A DNA stretch of 64,000 nt from Bin34 sp965219935 (GCA_965219935.1 CBDCOU010000003.1:2480001-2544000); one strand, 5' to 3'. Numbered from the stretch's first letter, positions 35,264-45,941 are shown. Notes: generated from the sequence alone by a model not told the origin. A program made the numbers and translations.

Positions 35264-35507
35264 TTGCGGTTACGTTTTCGACAACGCGAGTGCTCCTGCC
35301 GCTTCCTGACAGCAACTTGCATGTTGTATGAGAGGGGCGCGCCGTTGGCAACTGGGTGCGGCAGAGACTACTTCTGCACAGCGCCGCAACACAGTAGGGC
35401 ACCCCTCTCACGATCGATGTCGCTCCGAGCAGATACAAGGGCACCAGGCCTGCATCTACAAGTAGGGAGGACAAGGATCCCGGCAAGGTACGCATGGAGG
35501 TCGGACA

Positions 35508-36000
35508 ATGGTGGTCACAGGTATCGATATGTCGAAGGCCCTGTGGGACGTAGCCATGGCAGAAGGTCCCGTGTACCGCTTCGAAAACAGCGGTCCGGGC
35601 CTTCGCCGCTGGTTGCAGCACATGGACCGTGCTGGGGCTGCACAGGCTGTGCGTGAGGCCACCGGCAGGTAGGAACGGCTTCTGGCGAGCCGCCTCAGGG
35701 CCGTGTCGGCATCACTGTGCAAGTGGCCTATCCGCTACGGGTACGCGCCATTGCGCGCGCCTGTGACTGCGGGGCCAAGACGGACCGCCTGGATGCCCGG
35801 GTGCTCGCGCGCGATGGTCCAGTGTGCCCGGCTTCAGCCCCCTGTCCGTCAGACAGCGAGGAGGAACGTGAGGAGCTGCAACAACTGCTGCGTAGGAGCC
35901 AGACACGGGTCGATCAGCAGGTCCAGGAACGGAACCGGCTGGACAAGGGCGTCGGTACTGCCGTCGGTCGATCAACCCGGCGGCCCCCAGGCACAATCCC
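35508..36000 (+). pseudogene. IS110-family transposase, decayed N-terminal half
   Basis: Starting at ATG 35508, one frame reads 'MVVTGIDMSKALWDVAMAEG' and reaches 'AQAVREATGR', then a TAG near 35669. Another frame continues 'LLASRLRAV', then 'VAYPLRVRAIARACDCG' and 'AKTDRLDARVLARDG', then 'LQQLLRRSQTRVDQQV' and 'QERNRLDKG'. These are the DEDD-transposase N-terminal motifs of IS110 (G-I-D-x-S-K, KTDRxDA, ERNRL). The C-terminal Ser domain is missing. The surrounding 35264-35507 and 36001-36191 hold nothing else recognisable. Confidence 0.75.
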
Positions 36001-36191
36001 GCAAGTCGTCTTCCACAAGTGACAGGATCCAACCAACACGAAGTCTTCAGGGAGTTTTGTCTCGCCGAATCCCTGCTGAGAAGCATCCACCCAATCACTA
36101 TCTCAAGACCAAGTACTGCTACAGGAACTCTGACATGCCAACAGCGACATCTCCACACTGTCAACTCTGGTCCATCCCGTCCGCATCCACC

Positions 36192-39100
36192 TCATCCTTC
36201 GCCGTAATACCTACCATCAATGCCTTTGAGTTCCCGATCGTTCACGGTCCAGATGGCGGACTTGGGCAACCAGCCAGCAACAGTACAAAGTTGATTGGAG
36301 TGAGGCGGTGGTTCTACGCGGAGCCAGGCGTTGGGACCCTCACCATGGCGTGCTGTGACCCTCAACTCGCGTCCCCATCTGACATAACCGATTACCTTTC
36401 CTTGCCGGTTGGGTCTGTCGTATAGTGGATGGCCCTGCAATGGATCGTCGCGTGGATAGCCTTGGAACATGCCGGGACGGGGAGCGGTACTGGCCAAGAC
36501 TTTCCTAATTGCTCCCCAATCTGTCTCACCCTGTAGTTCCCGCATGCCGGCGGGGGGCGCAATCTGGATGTGAATCCGAGCTTCCTTGCTTAGGTCAGGC
36601 GACAATGTGATCGTGGTATCGATCCCCGTACGGACTTCCCACTCCAGATAATTGAGCGAACACCATCCGTTCACAATGTCATAGCGGATGCCACCAGGAT
36701 CGTCCGGGAAACTCAACTGGGCAGTGTGCCGGGCGGTGACAATCACGGAGCTGCCGATGCCGTGGTCCCGGATGTGATTCCACACGGTGTCTGGAATCCG
36801 GGTCCCACGTTCGTCCATGAGCAAGTAGGGCAAATCCAAGTGCTGAAGGCTGGGGGTTTGGGCCAGGAAATCCGTGGGGAACGTCCTGAATGTATCGACA
36901 GGTGCCAAACCACCACTGGGTACCAACACAGTGAAATGGGTGAGCCGAGGGGCATGATAAAGAAAGTCGAGCGGCAACTTCTGCAAGTGCCAGAATTGTG
37001 ATTCAAAACGCTGCAGACGAGGAGCATGAGCCAGAAAACCGGGTGGCAACGCCTCTAAGGACCTAGAGTGAACGAGCAGATGGGTGAGGCGGGGAACATT
37101 AGCCAGAAATCCAGGCGGTAACGACGGACCCTTCAAATTCAACCTAAGGTGGGTCACGGAGGGGAGTGACGAAAGTGGCGCGTCCCACCAGGCGGTGTCC
37201 AGATAGACGAGCCGGGGAACGCTGGCAACGAAGTCGGCGGACTGGGGTGTAGCTCCGACCAAGTGGGTAAGGTTGGGTACCGGGGTCAGGAAACCCAGTG
37301 GCAACGGGCCTCCCGAGCCCAATTTTAGATGGGTGAGGTTTGGCACAGGGGCCAGGAAATCCACCGGTAGCGAATCCCCAGTGCACAGACGCAGAAACGT
37401 TAAATGAGGAACCGGTACCAGGAACTGTGCCGACAGCGGTGTGGTGGAGGAGCTGCATACCAGGGTCAGGTCGGTTAGGTGGGGCACTGGAACCAATAAA
37501 TCCGCATCGTGAACCAAACCCCCGTGATTGGACCACAAATTCAGCTTGGTCAGCCGGGGAGTGTGGCCGAGAAAATTAGGGGATAGCCGGTGCAACGTCC
37601 GGCTCTCAAGCTCAAGGTGGGTCAGATTGGGGACCGGCTCCAGAAAACGTGGCGGAAGCGTGTCCGGAAACATCCCCGGAGGCATCTCAACCCAAGGAAG
37701 AGCCTCTGACGCCAGAATCAGGTGGGTCAGCCTAGACAATGGAGTCAGGAAGCCTGGGGGCAACCCGGTAGGCTCCACCCCCCGTATCTCCAAGTGCGTA
37801 AGCTGGGAAGAGTTGTCGAGGAAGCCGGAGGGCAACCTGTTCAACTCAACCGACCCCTGAGGATCCAAGTATTGTATCAGGCGCAGACGCGTGAGGGCAG
37901 GGACCGGAGACAGGAATTCGGACGGCAGCTCCAAGTGGTATTTTAGGCCGATGTCCAAATGGGTCAGCTGGGACACGTAGGTCAGGAAATCCGCCGGTGG
38001 TGTCTTACTCTCCACAGCAAAGACCAAGTGGGTCAACTTGGGCACCGGAGCCAGGAAATCAGATTCTTCTCCCCCATATGCAAATCGCAACGAGACGAGA
38101 TTGGGGACATGGACCAACAGTGAGGACGGCAACGGCTGGTCGGAATAGTTGACGTTGACCAGATCGAGGTGGGTCAGTTGGGGGACATGGGCCAACAATG
38201 TGGACGGCAACGGCTGGTCGGAATAGGTGCCATTGACCAAGTGGAGGTGGGTCAGTTGGGGGACTGGAGACAGGAATTCGGACGGCAGCAACTGAAACGT
38301 CATCTTGTTCAAGTACAGATAAGTCAGATTGGACACCGGGACTAGAAAGTCGGTTGGCAACTCCAGCCGATGGACCTTGTCGGTCTTCCAAATCTCAGCG
38401 GTAGGACCTTCGTTGCGCAACTCCAGGTGGGTCAGTTGGGGAACGGGAGCCAGGAAGTTGGATGGCAACAGAGGCGCATTCACCCCCTGCAGGTTCAATT
38501 GGGAAAGTTGGGGTACCGGAGCCAGGAAATCGGTTGGCAGCTCAAATACATCAGGCCTCGACACCGTCATCACGGTCAGATGGGTCAATCGGGGCACCGG
38601 AGCCAGGAAATCGGTTGGCAACTTTGTTATGTCGGAGCCGGACAGGTTCAGGGTCAGATGGGTCAACCGGGATACCGGAGCCAGGAAATCGGCTTTTACC
38701 TCGGCAGGCCCACCGAAATTCACCTCCAGGCGGGTCAGCTGGGGCACCGGAGCCAGCAAGTCGGACGACAGCGTCAGACCCTCCATGTGGATGGCCAGTG
38801 CCTCCAGGCCGGTCAGCCCCACCAGATCCCGTGTGGACATGACTGGTACGGGCACGGGCAATCCCAGAAGGTCGTAGCCGGAGGGGGTCTCCTTTGACGC
38901 AAAGGGGGACGGATACCTTGAGCCCATCGTCAGTGGTCCCGCCAGCTGATCCAACAAATTCCTGGCGGCCACTTCGTCACCCGACAGCGTCGTACCCAAC
39001 TCGCGGATCCCGGCCAGCTGCGTCCAGGTCACATCCTCGCAGGCCGGCGTCTCGCCCCCGACCGGGGTCAGGGCATCCAGAATCGCCCCGCGCATGCCGA

Positions 39101-39251
39101 CACTGCGGGTGCAAACCTGTGGACTGTCGCTGACTGAACTTGGAAGTTGCGCACCAGCTGCAACGGATGCCGGTCCCGGGCCTCCTCCAAGCAGGCACAA
39201 GCCCAGGAGCCACACACAGTAGAGCCACGCCTTGGCTGGCTGCTTTGCCAC
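36192..39251 (-). CDS. LRR protein 2: secreted leucine-rich-repeat protein with SH3-like C-terminus
   Basis: This is 1019 residues with a GTG start at 39251, six bases after GGGAGG. A signal peptide ('AKAWLYCVWLLGLCLLGGG') is followed by the Cys-bounded LRR cap ('VCTRSVGMRGAILDALTPVG', then 'CEDVTWTQLAGIREL'). About 25-28 LRRs follow, of the form 'LPTDFLAPVPRLTHLxLxxx'. The C-terminal 230 residues carry 'VTARHTAQLSFPDDPGGIRY' and an SH3b-like domain ('HPLYDRPNRQGKVIGYVRWG', then 'AGWLPKSAIWTV'). LRRs give a curved binding surface and SH3b domains often bind cell wall, so an envelope-anchored binder is plausible. It lies back-to-back with a decayed M23 peptidase gene, mirroring LRR protein 3 and the intact M23 gene. 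Confidence 0.88.
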   Translation of the reverse strand: MAKQPAKAWLYCVWLLGLCLLGGGPGPASVAAGAQLPSSVSDSPQVCTRSVGMRGAILDALTPVGGETPACEDVTWTQLAGIRELGTTLSGDEVAARNLLDQLAGPLTMGSRYPSPFASKETPSGYDLLGLPVPVPVMSTRDLVGLTGLEALAIHMEGLTLSSDLLAPVPQLTRLEVNFGGPAEVKADFLAPVSRLTHLTLNLSGSDITKLPTDFLAPVPRLTHLTVMTVSRPDVFELPTDFLAPVPQLSQLNLQGVNAPLLPSNFLAPVPQLTHLELRNEGPTAEIWKTDKVHRLELPTDFLVPVSNLTYLYLNKMTFQLLPSEFLSPVPQLTHLHLVNGTYSDQPLPSTLLAHVPQLTHLDLVNVNYSDQPLPSSLLVHVPNLVSLRFAYGGEESDFLAPVPKLTHLVFAVESKTPPADFLTYVSQLTHLDIGLKYHLELPSEFLSPVPALTRLRLIQYLDPQGSVELNRLPSGFLDNSSQLTHLEIRGVEPTGLPPGFLTPLSRLTHLILASEALPWVEMPPGMFPDTLPPRFLEPVPNLTHLELESRTLHRLSPNFLGHTPRLTKLNLWSNHGGLVHDADLLVPVPHLTDLTLVCSSSTTPLSAQFLVPVPHLTFLRLCTGDSLPVDFLAPVPNLTHLKLGSGGPLPLGFLTPVPNLTHLVGATPQSADFVASVPRLVYLDTAWWDAPLSSLPSVTHLRLNLKGPSLPPGFLANVPRLTHLLVHSRSLEALPPGFLAHAPRLQRFESQFWHLQKLPLDFLYHAPRLTHFTVLVPSGGLAPVDTFRTFPTDFLAQTPSLQHLDLPYLLMDERGTRIPDTVWNHIRDHGIGSSVIVTARHTAQLSFPDDPGGIRYDIVNGWCSLNYLEWEVRTGIDTTITLSPDLSKEARIHIQIAPPAGMRELQGETDWGAIRKVLASTAPRPGMFQGYPRDDPLQGHPLYDRPNRQGKVIGYVRWGRELRVTARHGEGPNAWLRVEPPPHSNQLCTVAGWLPKSAIWTVNDRELKGIDGRYYGEG

Positions 39252-39404
39252 GTCAATCCTCCCGAGATGATGCGCGGTCGCTTCGTCGGTTCATTGTGCC
39301 GGATTCCGATGCTGACGTAGAGATAACGCGGACGTAACGCCGGGGTCATGGCGTGGTTGACCCGCGAGGACCAGGATACGGACCATCACATGTCTCCAAG
39401 GAGT

Positions 39405-39835
39405 GACCAACAGGGAACACAATTTAGTGCCCGACGACCTGGCGCTTGGCGCTGCCTTTCGCCTCCGGCGAGAACTGGGACCATCTCCCAGGGTTTCGGC
39501 AACAAACTCACCGAGCTCAACGAAGCGGACGAAGTGGTACCCGTCTACTTTGACGGCGGTCATGGGAGTTTGACGGCGGTCATGAGAGCATCGACTGGAG
39601 TTGCTGCTCAGGCACTCCCATCCATGCCATGGCCTCAGGACGTGTGAGCGAGTTGGTCTCAGGAGAAACGGCTGGTGGTTCAGGCGTTCCCGACAGCAAG
39701 GCCTCCGGCAACCAAGTGCGCATCCTAACCGGAACCGGTACTACCGGATTCAAGCTCACCTACGCCCATTGGGCGGACATCTATGTGTGTCCGGGACAGG
39801 AGGCGGTGCAGGGCCAACTGTTGGATACGTCGCGG
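39405..39835 (+). pseudogene. Decayed copy of the M23 peptidase gene (N-terminal part)
   Basis: From CCAAGGAGTGACC onward the DNA aligns with the start of the intact M23 gene at 55974: same ribosome-binding region, same 'LAL...FAxGENW' segment, the catalytic box as 'GHESIDWSCC', and later 'QVRILTGTGTTGFKLTYAH' and 'GQEAVQGQLL'. The start codon is lost (GGGAACACAATTTAG), frames shift several times, and a 20-bp direct repeat (39549-39568, 39569-39588) is inserted at the catalytic region. No SH3b repeats follow. Confidence 0.8.
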
Positions 39836-40042
39836 GTACGCGGCGGGTACATGGCGGGTATAGACTGGCTGACTCTCTGCTGTCATGATGGCGCTCACGC
39901 CTGCAGCGCATGCGAATGAAGATCAGGAAAGACATGCGCTGCAGGGGGTGACCTGTCTCGGGAACCACGGACAATCCGTCCGAATGGGTACCGGGGCTGC
40001 ACTCCGACTTTCAGTTCCGTTGTCAATGTGAAAAGGACTTTC

Positions 40043-40783
40043 ATGACCGCAGCCAAGTTCCTTCCGCGCCGACTCTTGTGGGTCGATGCCCAACCGTCCA
40101 TCCTGGACCAAGCCGGACGTTTCCTCCGGGCACACCGTTTGGACCTGCGCTTTATGGACAGCTTTGAAAAGGCACTGGTGGAGATGGACACCTGGTCCCC
40201 CCACCTGCTGTTGCTGGACTACACCTCTGGGACCATGGCCTACGAGACCTTCGTCCACGTCCGGTTGCCCCTGGTGGACCCCTATCGGATGACCGGTCCG
40301 CTGGCGGATAATCCCTGGCAGCACACAGCCATTCCCATCCTGCTGGTGTCCGGCGGACCGCCCGTTACCATTCCCGGTTTCGTGGCACCCCACCTGCATC
40401 GGGTCGCGCACTTCGTGCCCAAGCCCTTTGAACCCAGCTGCTTGCTCCCGCTGGTGGACAAACTGCTGCCGGAGCCCAAACCCGGGCTCATCCTTGATCC
40501 GGACCACGGTTGGGTTGAAGTGCAGGGCTGCCGACACACGGTGTCCGAACGTCGCATGGATTTGCTGGTGACCTTGGCGCGGCATCATCCCAGGCCTCTC
40601 AACGCGGCCCAGTTGGTTCAGCATTTATCACGGGAAAGGGGTGTGCTCGCCACTGAGACCGCCGTGCGTACGGCGTTCTCCTCGTTGCGTCGGCAACTGG
40701 AGGGAGACGGCTTCCCATCGCTGGTGGACAACCAGCGCAACGGCTATTTCCTAACCCGTCTCCCCACGCTGACTTCCGACTGA
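40043..40783 (+). CDS. Orphan response regulator with winged-helix output domain
   Basis: This is 246 residues from ATG 40043, with AAAAGGA 6 bases upstream. The receiver domain (about 8-140) has D15, the phospho-acceptor D59 in 'HLLLLDYT', S103 in 'LLVSGG' and K127 in 'HFVPKPF', so the key residues are present, although the usual acidic pair is reduced to one Asp. An OmpR-like winged helix (about 165-243) follows: 'TVSERRMDLLVTLARHH', 'ETAVRTAFSSLRRQLEG', 'NGYFLTRLP'. No histidine kinase is nearby. Its place between repeat-protein genes makes it a candidate regulator of them; that is inference. Confidence 0.85.
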   Translation: MTAAKFLPRRLLWVDAQPSILDQAGRFLRAHRLDLRFMDSFEKALVEMDTWSPHLLLLDYTSGTMAYETFVHVRLPLVDPYRMTGPLADNPWQHTAIPILLVSGGPPVTIPGFVAPHLHRVAHFVPKPFEPSCLLPLVDKLLPEPKPGLILDPDHGWVEVQGCRHTVSERRMDLLVTLARHHPRPLNAAQLVQHLSRERGVLATETAVRTAFSSLRRQLEGDGFPSLVDNQRNGYFLTRLPTLTSD

Positions 40784-40785
40784 GG

Positions 40786-40823
40786 CACTGCGGATGTCCC
40801 GTTGCAAGTGGACATCCGCAGTG
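40786..40823 (+). terminator. Stem-loop directly after the response-regulator stop
   Basis: A perfect 14-bp stem CACTGCGGATGTCC / GGACATCCGCAGTG with an 11-base loop begins 2 bases after the TGA. There is no clear T tract, but position and stability support termination. Confidence 0.65.
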
Positions 40824-41280
40824 AGTCCATTCCACCTCGATGCCGCGGGATTACGTGCAGACCCACGGCCACCTGGGCAGTGTCACCATTCGCTGACTCG
40901 ATCCAAGCACGCGGCGAGGGCAAGACTGCCCTCGCCACCATTCCTCAGCGGTGAACTGGCACTGGAATAACCCGAGTGGCAGCCCTTCGCACATGGCTGC
41001 CTGCGACCACACCCGGATCAGGAACCGGTTTGCAGAACAGTCGTAGGCATCGGACAAGTTGGCCTCAACCACGGAGAGGACAGCCTCCGGGACAGGGTCA
41101 CATTGCAGACACATGGCCGTTACGCATCGGACATGGTCAGCCCCTTCTCCGTTCGCCATGCTGTACCCAAGAAGCCCAAACCCAAGGGCCACGACAACTG
41201 TTCAGAAGAAGCAATCATGTTTCAGGACACGAACACAACGGGAGGAGCACGCAGGGAGGACCGGCATCCCATGCACGACA
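40824..41280. other. Stretch without a supported gene
   Basis: A minus-strand frame at 40851-41192 encodes a Cys/Trp-rich peptide with no recognisable family and no ribosome-binding site. I see no other structure. Confidence 0.35.
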
Positions 41281-41890
41281 CGGGACGGGCGCCTGTACTG
41301 GGTGCGGGAACCGGGGGTCCGCGTACGGTCCGGCCCCGGCCTGCAACATCCCGTGCTCACCCAACTGGCACGCGGTCGCGTCGGTGACCGCGGACGGCTA
41401 CCACTGGCTGCCCATCCGCCACACTGCCTACATCGGCCCGGGAACTCCTGGCGGAACGCTATGTACGCCCCGATCCCGAAGGTGCAGTGACCATGGCGCC
41501 CGAACTGATGGCGGCATGGCGGCCAGGGGCATACCCCTGGCCGCCCACACCCGGCCCTGGTGATCCTCTCCCTGGGATTCACCTTCTGGCAGCCCCAGGT
41601 GATAACCCCGGATTAGATTGTGGGCCTGCTGGAAGAGGTCGTGGTACCCCTCATCACCACGCAGACCGACCCCGTGGCCGGGCGCCTGGACCGAAGTCTC
41701 TCGTCCCTGGAGACGCGCCTGGCAACGCTGGAGCAGACGGCGCGGACAGGAACCGGCGGGGAGGCAAAGCCCCTCACCGTTTTCTCGATCCCCACACCTG
41801 CAGCCGACCGGCCTCCGAACCCGGCATGCCATCCCCGGCAGACGATGACGAGCGCGTGGTATCACGTGCGCTCATCGAGCAGGTGACTGC
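41281..41890 (+). pseudogene. Decayed gene: SH3b domain, membrane segment and coiled coil
   Basis: Pieces in different frames join into one protein: 'LYWVREPGVRVRSGPGLQHP' and 'VLTQLARG' (SH3b), 'VTADGYHWLPIRHTAYIG' then 'RELLAERYVRPDPEGAV'. A later frame gives a hydrophobic 'LVILSLGFTFWQPQVI', and 'SSLETRLATLEQTA' forms a short coiled coil. Stops and frameshifts lie between the pieces (e.g. TAG near 41613). It is a remnant of a membrane or phage-like SH3b protein; no intact homologue is in the window. Confidence 0.55.
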
Positions 41891-41954
41891 CGGCGGAACT
41901 GAATCCCCTGCGGGACCAGCATCAGCGGATTTGCAGCGGGTCGAGACCCGCGTG

Positions 41955-42100
41955 GAACAGTACCCAAGCCGTGGCCGGCAGCTGACCGAAACCGTCGGCT
42001 ACGCCACACCCTGCAACCTGCAGTATCAGGCAGTGCAGATACCCATAGCGGTACACCACCTCCTGGCTTGGTCATACTGGCACTGATGCCACTACTACCA
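41955..42100 (+). repeat. Duplicated remnant, copy A (partner at 61.13-61.28 kb)
   Basis: The DNA from GGCAGCTGACCGAAACC to CACCACCTCCTGGCTTGG, and on to ACTGGCACTGATGC, aligns with 61138-61265. The encoded peptide is 'RQLTETVGYATPCNLQYQA' here and 'RQLTETFGNVTPCGLQYQA' there. Both sit in non-coding debris, so they are copies of the tail of one lost gene. Confidence 0.6.
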
Positions 42101-42411
42101 ACAATCTCAACTATAGGATTAGGGTTACCGTGAGACCACAGGGTTGGCAGCGATATCGCCGGACGGTAACTGTCCGCGGCACCATCGCGGTCTCGGCATC
42201 CCGGAGCAGAACAGGCGTCCATGAACGGTTCGTCGCGCTGCAACGATGATCATGAGGGGGCTGGCAGAGGCTGTGTTGGTGTCACTGCTACTGCCCATTG
42301 ACCTTTGCGCGCCACTGAGCCAATTCCCACCCTGATTGCAACAAACCCTGAAGGTATTGCCCCGGACCCTTGGGGCAACCCGCCGCAAACATGGGTGTCT
42401 TTCCAACAAGA

Positions 42412-42690
42412 TCAAGCCTGTTCGTTATGGGTGCGCACCCCGTCGGTATTAATCTCAAGTACCAACCCAACAGACAAGTAACTCGTCCGTCTTTCCGCTG
42501 CAGGGTTGAAAGATACCGTCAGGACCGGTGGTGAAGGTCCCGTCAAGTGGCATGGTCTGCCCACGGTCGTTGTTACCCAGGCAGGTAAGAGTGCCGTCCG
42601 TCCGCACGCCACAGGTGTGGGCTACTCCGGCACTGACGGCAGCGAAGATTCCCTCTGGTAGGGTGTCCTATCCATAACTGGACCCTATCG
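42412..42690 (-). pseudogene. RCC1-gene 3' fragment with an in-frame stop
   Basis: On the minus strand it reads 'PEGIFAAVSAGVAHTCGV', 'RTDGTLTCLGNNDRGQTM' and the exact type of C-terminus seen in the intact RCC1 gene ('FQPCSGKTDELLVCWVGT', stop near 42454). Upstream, 'YG' is followed by TAG where the repeat expects Gln (CAG), so the fragment is truncated by a nonsense change. The 3' flank including the terminator-like hairpin is also copied. Confidence 0.75.
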
Positions 42691-42699
42691 ACAGTATGT

Positions 42700-43087
42700 C
42701 GGCCTTGGGCTGCGGGAGGAGAGAAAACACCGCCACCCAACTCTCGATCAAGGATCACAAGCTGCCGACAACAGGACCTGGACATCACCGGCGGCCAACT
42801 GGAAGTACGGCTGACGAAGCCGGGCTCGGACCAACATCAACAAAACCAATGCAGTATCCTTCAAACTCACGGCCATAACAATGTGAACATCGTGTAGGGT
42901 AGTCCGGCAGACATCCGGATCGGATGTGTCCATCGGCCTACTGTGAAGCGGGATCGGACACCACCCGTCGCTTCCGCTTTCAAGCCTGACCGGTGGGCGC
43001 TGTTGAGGTTGCCCCGATCATGGCGGTGGCGTGTTCCTGTTCCGGTACAAGGTATCGAATTGACGTGCCGTGAGGAGGCCGACCTGC
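42700..43087. other. Leader region upstream of the WD40 array; no gene
   Basis: No supported frame. The last 45 bases (GGTATCGAATTGACGTGCCG, then TGAGGAGGCCGACCTGC) are the same leader found before WD40 genes 2 and 3, and mark the edge of the tandemly duplicated unit. Confidence 0.5.
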
Positions 43088-45941
43088 ATGACCGCAAAGA
43101 TCCTGATCCGGGCCCTGGCCACCAGCCTGTGTCTGCTCTTGGTTGTGGCATCGCCCGTTGCCGCCCGGGAAGCTCCGTTCGAGTCCCTCCCCATCGGGGC
43201 CAAGGCCCGTCTGGGTCGGGGCAGCATTTCATTAGTGACGTATTCACCGGACAGCTCTCGATTGGCAATTGCGAGCAGCGTGGGCATTTGGTTGTATGAC
43301 ACCCAGACCTACGAAACGGTATCCCTGCTCACGGGTCATACGGATAGGGTCACTGTCCTGGCATTCAGTCCCAACGGCCGGACCCTCGTCAGTGGCAGTC
43401 GGGATGGCACCGCTCGCCTATGGGACACGGTCACGGGCATTCTTCGGCATACCCTGGAAGACCACGTAGGTCGGGTTACCCGCGTGGAGTTCAGTCCCGA
43501 CGGCCGAACTCTGGTCAGCGGCGGTGCATACAATACCGCCCGCCTATGGGACACGGCCACGGGCACCCTCCTTACCCCCCTGAACCCGGAGAGCGATCAA
43601 CCCTTCAGCGTGGAGTTCAGCCCAGACGGCCAGACGCTCGTCAGCATCCGTGGGGACAATGCTGTCCTCTTGTGGGACGCGGCCACAGGCACCCTCCGGC
43701 ACACGCTCGAAGGCCATACGGGTGGGGTTACCGATGTGGCACTCAGTCCCGACGGCCGGATCTTGGCCAGTGCCAGTTGGGGGAATGGCACTATTCGTCT
43801 GTGGGACATGACCACAGGCACCCTCCGCCACACCCTCGAGGGCCATACAAGCAGAGTCCGAAGCATAAAGTTCAGCCCAGACGGCCGGACGCTCGCCAGC
43901 GGCGGTGAGGACGATATCGTCCGCCTGTGGGACACGGCCACGGGCTCCCTCCGCCACACCCTCGAGGGCCATACGGATGGGGTTACCCATCTGGCGTTCA
44001 GTCCCGACGGCCGGACCCTGGCCAGTGCCAGTTGGGATGACACCGCTCGCCTGTGGGACACGACCACGGGCACCCTCCGCTACACCCTCGAGGGCTCTAG
44101 AGGTTTGAAGCGGTTGGGGTTCAGTCTCGACGGCCGAACCTTGAAAACTCACTTTGGGGACCGCCATGCCCGCATAAAATTGTGGGATGTAGCCACAGGC
44201 ACTCTGCGGCTGCAGAACTATGCGTACACCACAGGGGTAATCGGTCCTAACGACCGGACCCTCGCCATTCGACACTTGGACATTCAACTGTGGGACGTGG
44301 CCACGGGCTCCCTCCGGCACGCACTGCAGGGCTATGCGGGTTATGTGAGTGAGGTTATCCATATCGAGTTCAGTCCCGACGGCCGGACCCTTGTCAGTTT
44401 CAAGGGGGACCAAACAATCCACGTGTGGGACGTGGTCACGGGCACCCTCCGGCACACGCTGGAGGGCTATGCGAGTGAAGTTACCCATATCAAGTTCAGC
44501 CCAGACGGCCGAACCCTGGCCGGTTACAGTTGGGACGCCGGTTACAATTGGGACCACACTGTCCGCCTGTGGGATACGGCCACGGGCATCCAGCACACAC
44601 TGGACCATGCGGGGGGAATCTACAGTGTAGCGTTCAGTCCCGACGGTCAAACCCTGGCCTATGTCGACAGGGGTGGCACTGGCCGCCTGTGGGACACGGA
44701 TACGGGCACCCTCCGCCACACGCTTGAGGGCCCTACGGATGATATCGTCAGCCTGACCTTCAGTCCCGACGGTCAAACCCTGGCCAGCAGCGGGGATGAC
44801 CACACCGTCCGCCTGTGGGACACGGCCACAAACACCCTTCGGCACACGCTGGTCCATGGTTGGCACTACTATTTTTTGACGTTCAGCCCCGACAGCCGAA
44901 CCCTTGCCGGTTACGATTGGTCGTCGTCCGCCGATATCCAACTGTGGGATACCGCCACGGGCATCCAGCACACACTGGACCATGCGGGTGGAATCTACAG
45001 CATAGCGTTCCGTCCCGACGGCCGGATCCTGGCCAGTTCCAGCGAGGACGACAGAGTCCGCCTGTGGGATGTGGCCTCAGGTACCCTCTGGCACACCCTG
45101 AGTGACCATATCAGTGATGTCCCCAATGTGGCGTTCAGTCCCGACGGCCGGACCCTCGCCAGTGCCAGTTGGGACGGCACCGTCCGCTTGTGGGATGCGG
45201 CCTGGGGGCACCCTTCGGTACACTCTGCGAGGCCATGAGGACAGGGTCACCTGCGTGGTGTTCAGTCCCGATAGCCGGATCGTCGCCAGTGCCAGTTGGG
45301 ACGGCACCATCCGCTTGTGGGATGTGGTCAGGGGCACCTTGCAGTACGCCTTGGAAGGCCATGCAGATCCCATGAGTGGCTCAATGAACACCATCAATAA
45401 TCTGTTGTTCAGTCCCGATGGTCACACCCTGGCCAGTGCTGGTCAAAACGGTACGATCCTGTTGTGGGACGTGGTCTCGGAGGCGGCCGCCGGGGACTTC
45501 CGCAACCTGGCGACCAACCCGAACGGACAATGGGCGGTGTGGAAAAGCGGCACGACCGTAACGGTCCGCTTCAGCAGTCCGCGCGCGCCCGTGCAATACC
45601 ATGCGCGGCAGGACCCGGAACCCCAGTTCGTGCTACCGGAGGGCTTTCGGCCCGCGACCCGGCTGACGCACACGGTAACGGGCACGCCGGTCTACGAGGA
45701 TGGCACTCCGGTGCCGAACGCGTCGCCGGTGACCTTCGACCTGACCATCGACCCGAACGGCGAGGTGCGCTACCTGGACAACGCGAAGGTGGACGGGTTG
45801 GGCCACGTGGGCTACCGCGTGACACGCCTGATGTGGCAGACCGGCGAGTCCCCATCCACCGTGGGGACGGAGGCATCCCCGACTGTGGGCTCCGATGCAT
45901 CGAAGGACCATGGGCGGTGTGGACATGCGGCACTACTGTAA
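43088..45941 (+). pseudogene. WD40 protein 1, interrupted by a frameshift in a G run
   Basis: From ATG 43088 (GAGGAGG upstream) there is a signal peptide ('ILIRALATSLCLLLVVASPV') and the family segment 'IGAKARLGRG'. Sixteen WD40 blades follow in frame before a stop at 45238. The G run at 45204-45208 (CCTGGGGGCACC) has one G more than needed: with four Gs the frame continues 'AAWGTLRYTLRGHEDRV' through two more blades, and then the shared C-terminal domain ('VLPEGFRPATRLTHTVTGTP', 'LTIDPNGEVRYLDNAKVD') to a stop at 45941. The whole would be about 950 residues. It is either a frame-broken gene, a phase-variable gene or a sequencing indel. It is the first of three tandem paralogues. Confidence 0.85.

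Noticed and set aside
35329..35411. Inverted GAGAGGGG / CCCCTCTC pair downstream of LRR protein 1
   Set aside because: Arms are short and about 65 bases apart; it could be a terminator or an IS end, but nothing decides between these or chance.
40851..41192. Minus-strand 113-codon frame after the response regulator
   Set aside because: No ribosome-binding site, no recognisable motif and an unusual Cys/Trp content; not enough support to call a gene.
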